Assembly (NCBI GenBank): GCA_947631675.1
Contig: CANRMG010000024.1
Coordinates: 1-15,320 of the forward strand
Length of the DNA stretch: 15,320 bases
Reading direction: 5' to 3'
Source: an uncultured Oscillospiraceae bacterium
GTDB lineage: Bacteria; Bacillota_A; Clostridia; Oscillospirales; Oscillospiraceae
Below are positions 13,873 to 15,320 of this stretch, one piece after another (within the stretch, counting starts at the first letter, position 1; every line of letters starts with the position of its first letter). The notes under the pieces were generated by a model. That model was not told the DNA's origin, did no database searches, and saw only the letters and a program-made list of their open reading frames with translations. Position numbers and translations under genes: made by a program.

Positions 13873-13881
13873 ATTATAGCA
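13873..13881 (-). promoter_or_regulatory. Extended -10 promoter for the 81-residue gene
   Basis: On the minus strand the sequence reads TGCTATAAT, a perfect extended -10 box. There is no good -35 at 16-18 bases; TTGATG is 20 bases away. The leader would be about 45 bases. Confidence 0.6.
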
Positions 13882-13930
13882 TAGAAACCGCCCGCCCGCA
13901 TCAAAGATTGGCAAAATTTGGTCGGCGTCA

Positions 13931-13960
13931 TTGACAAACCGGTGACGGGTGGGATAAAAT
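13931..13960 (+). promoter_or_regulatory. Sigma-A promoter of the MarR gene
   Basis: A perfect TTGACA (13931-13936) is 18 bases from TAAAAT (13955-13960); transcription would start near 13967, inside the adjacent palindrome. Confidence 0.85.
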
Positions 13961-13962
13961 CG

Positions 13963-13981
13963 TACTATAGTTATTATAGTA
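13963..13981. promoter_or_regulatory. Operator-like palindrome at the MarR promoter
   Basis: TACTATA, five bases (gttat), TATAGTA: a perfect 7-5-7 inverted repeat covering the expected transcription start. MarR-family dimers bind palindromes of about this size and commonly repress their own genes, so this is the likely binding site of the protein encoded 22 bases downstream. Confidence 0.7.
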
Positions 13982-14002
13982 ACGCCGGACGGAGGGAGCG
14001 CT

Positions 14003-14425
14003 ATGGTTTACGAAAAGCTCAAGACCCTGTACGAGAAAGTCCGCCTGCAGCATTACCGGGACCTGTTCAGCCGGGTGAAGGAGCGGGACGGCTCCCTGAG
14101 CGCCACGGAGGCCTACGCCGCGGACGTGATCTACCTCATGGGCTCGCCCACCGTCAGCGCCTTCGCCGAGACCCTGGGCATCTCCCAGCCCAACGCCACC
14201 TATAAGATCAACAACCTGGTCACCAAGGGCTACGCCGTGCGCGGCGCCTCCGACGGCGACCGGCGGGAGTGCCGGGTCACCGTGGGCGACCGGTTCTTCT
14301 CCTACTACAACACCGACTACCCCTTCATCGCCGGTGGCGTGGAGGCCCTGGAAAAGAATTACTCCCCGGAGCAGCTCGCCCTGTTCGAGCGTATGATCGA
14401 CGACCTGATAAAGAACCTGGAATAG
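14003..14425 (+). CDS. MarR-family winged-helix transcriptional regulator
   Basis: The 140-residue product has the MarR plan: N-terminal dimer helices (1-45), a winged helix-turn-helix with PTVSAFAETLGISQPNATYK (49-68) as helix-turn-recognition helix and KINNLVTKGY (68-77), a wing with the conserved DGDRRE block (84-89), and C-terminal dimer helices (about 107-140). It starts behind GGAGGG, 6 bases from the ATG. A perfect palindrome at its promoter suggests self-repression. Possible targets are the divergent 81-residue gene or the binding-protein gene downstream; a similar palindrome was not found at the latter. The ligand is unknown. Confidence 0.93.
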   Translation: MVYEKLKTLYEKVRLQHYRDLFSRVKERDGSLSATEAYAADVIYLMGSPTVSAFAETLGISQPNATYKINNLVTKGYAVRGASDGDRRECRVTVGDRFFSYYNTDYPFIAGGVEALEKNYSPEQLALFERMIDDLIKNLE

Positions 14426-14448
14426 ACCGAAAACGCCCTGTTTTTCGT

Positions 14449-14477
14449 GCCCCGCCGGCCTCGGCGGGGCCTTTTTT
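14449..14477 (+). terminator. Terminator after the MarR gene
   Basis: A 9-bp GC stem (14449-14457 with 14462-14470, loop gcct) is followed by CTTTTTT. Confidence 0.93.
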
Positions 14478-14543
14478 CGCCCATTTTAGTCTATTTCACT
14501 AATGTTGTAAATCATTTCCGCTTAAAATCTGTCATAACGGCCC

Positions 14544-14573
14544 TTGAAAAGGGGCGGGAGGCCGTGATAAAAT
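14544..14573 (+). promoter_or_regulatory. Promoter of the ABC binding-protein gene
   Basis: TTGAAA (14544-14549) is 18 bases from TAAAAT (14568-14573), which is preceded by TG one base away (extended -10). The leader would be about 70 bases. Confidence 0.75.
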
Positions 14574-14589
14574 TCCTAGTGTGTGAACA

Positions 14590-14612
14590 TTTGTCCGCTT
14601 GCGGTGGACAAA
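14590..14612 (+). other. Leader hairpin of the ABC binding-protein gene
   Basis: TTTGTCC (14590-14596) and GGACAAA (14606-14612) close a stem, with CCGC/GCGG able to pair inside. It lies between the promoter and the GGAGG site and has no T-run. It may stabilise the mRNA of a highly expressed binding protein. Confidence 0.5.
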
Positions 14613-14649
14613 CAGAAAGCAAAATCACAAACATTGGAGGAAACGAATC

Positions 14650-15320
14650 ATGAAAAAAGTATTTGCGCTCGTTCTGGCCATCGTGATGGTCATGGCGCTG
14701 GCGGTCCCCGCCTTTGCCGACGACACCGTCACCATCGGCGTGTATGAGCCGCTGACCGGCGACAACGGCCCTGGCGGCAAGCAGGAGGCCCTGGGCATGC
14801 AGTATGCCAACCAGGAGACCCCCACCGTGGAAGTGAACGGCACCACGTATGATGTGAAGCTGGTCGTGGCGGACAATGAGTCCTCCACCGACAAGGCCGT
14901 CTCTGCCGCCACCCAGCTGGTGGCCTCCGGCGCGTCCATCGTTCTGGGCTCCTATGGCTCCAGCGTGGCCATTGCCGGTTCTGACACCTTCGGCGAGGCC
15001 GGCATCCCCGTCATCGGCGTCACCTGCACCAACCCCCAGGTCACCGTGGGCAACGATCACTACTTCCGCATCTGCTTCACCGACCCCGGCCAGGGCGCCA
15101 TCCATGCGCAGTTCGCCAAGAACACCCTGGGCGCTTCCAAGGTCTATTGCCTGGGCGAGCTGGGCAACGACTATGACCAGGGCCTGCTGAACTACTTCCA
15201 GGAGACCGCCGCTGAGCTGGGCCTGGAGGTCCAGAAAGAGGACTTCCCCAACGGCACCTCCGACTTCACCGCTTACCTGACCAACGCCAAGAACTTCGGC
15301 GCCGAGGTCATCTTCGCCCC
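14650..15320 (+). CDS. ABC transporter substrate-binding protein, branched-chain amino acid (LivJ/K) type, 5' part
   Basis: The gene runs off the right edge; 223 residues are visible of a family usually 370-400 long. Residues 1-23 are a signal peptide (MKKVFALVLAIVMVMALA, then VPAFA) with a signal peptidase I site before DDTVTIG. Type-I periplasmic-binding features follow: VTIGVYEPLTGDNGPGGKQ, LVVADNESSTDKAVSAA, GSYGSSVAIAGSDTFGEAGI and YFRICFTDPGQGAIHAQF. Such proteins capture leucine-type amino acids, amides or other small ligands outside the cell and hand them to a Liv-type permease, probably encoded downstream. No lipobox Cys follows the signal, although Gram-positive binding proteins are normally lipid-anchored. 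GGAGG precedes the ATG by 9-10 bases, with its own promoter upstream. Family certain, ligand not. Confidence 0.93.
   Translation, partial: MKKVFALVLAIVMVMALAVPAFADDTVTIGVYEPLTGDNGPGGKQEALGMQYANQETPTVEVNGTTYDVKLVVADNESSTDKAVSAATQLVASGASIVLGSYGSSVAIAGSDTFGEAGIPVIGVTCTNPQVTVGNDHYFRICFTDPGQGAIHAQFAKNTLGASKVYCLGELGNDYDQGLLNYFQETAAELGLEVQKEDFPNGTSDFTAYLTNAKNFGAEVIFA

Noticed and set aside
13578..13934. 118-residue plus-strand frame opposite the 81-residue gene
   Set aside because: No ribosome site; it crosses the minus-strand promoter, while the minus-strand frame has clear translation and promoter signals.

Overview
The window is about 15.3 kb of GC-rich DNA that reads like a chromosomal segment of a strictly anaerobic, high-GC clostridial Firmicute. 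My best guess is an Oscillospiraceae-type gut organism such as the Flavonifractor/Oscillibacter group. This is inferred from the strong AGGAGG-type ribosome binding sites, sigma-A promoters, a perfect CIRCE operator, a flavodiiron protein, the UPF0237/UPF0210 gene pair and a collagen-like surface protein. No taxonomic search was run. Two genes are cut by the window: S-adenosylhomocysteine hydrolase on the left and a branched-chain-amino-acid-type ABC binding protein on the right.

Left part (1-4900): the 3' end of ahcY with a hairpin-rich tail and terminator; a minus-strand collagen-like protein; a minus-strand DUF378 membrane protein; then a plus-strand run of trmO (tsaA), a UPF0237 ACT-domain protein and a UPF0210 (DUF711) protein. 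It is followed by a decayed, 5'-truncated IS30-family transposase remnant that I assembled from two frames.

Middle (4900-10360): a minus-strand pair (GAF-type free methionine-R-sulfoxide reductase and a sugar-nucleotidyltransferase-like protein) faces away from a small heat-shock gene. That gene is headed by a perfect CIRCE element and a second, unexplained 11-bp inverted repeat. Next comes the most interesting unit, a two-gene operon from a near-consensus promoter. Its first gene is a three-part fusion: acyl-CoA dehydrogenase, the FAD-binding half of ETF-alpha, and rubredoxin. Its second gene is a flavodiiron protein, the classical rubredoxin-dependent oxygen (or NO) reductase. The gene order spells out a complete electron path from an acyl-CoA to O2.

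Right part (10360-15320): an ACT-domain protein (UPF0735), homoserine dehydrogenase and aspartate kinase form the entry to threonine/methionine/lysine synthesis. The homoserine dehydrogenase seems to have lost most of its own ACT domain while a free ACT protein is encoded just upstream. The aspartate kinase has an internal Shine-Dalgarno and start that would yield a separate beta subunit. A hairpin/terminator cluster follows, then an unrecognised 81-residue minus-strand protein, a MarR regulator with an operator palindrome at its own promoter, and a secreted periplasmic-binding-protein-type ABC substrate binder that lacks a lipobox cysteine.
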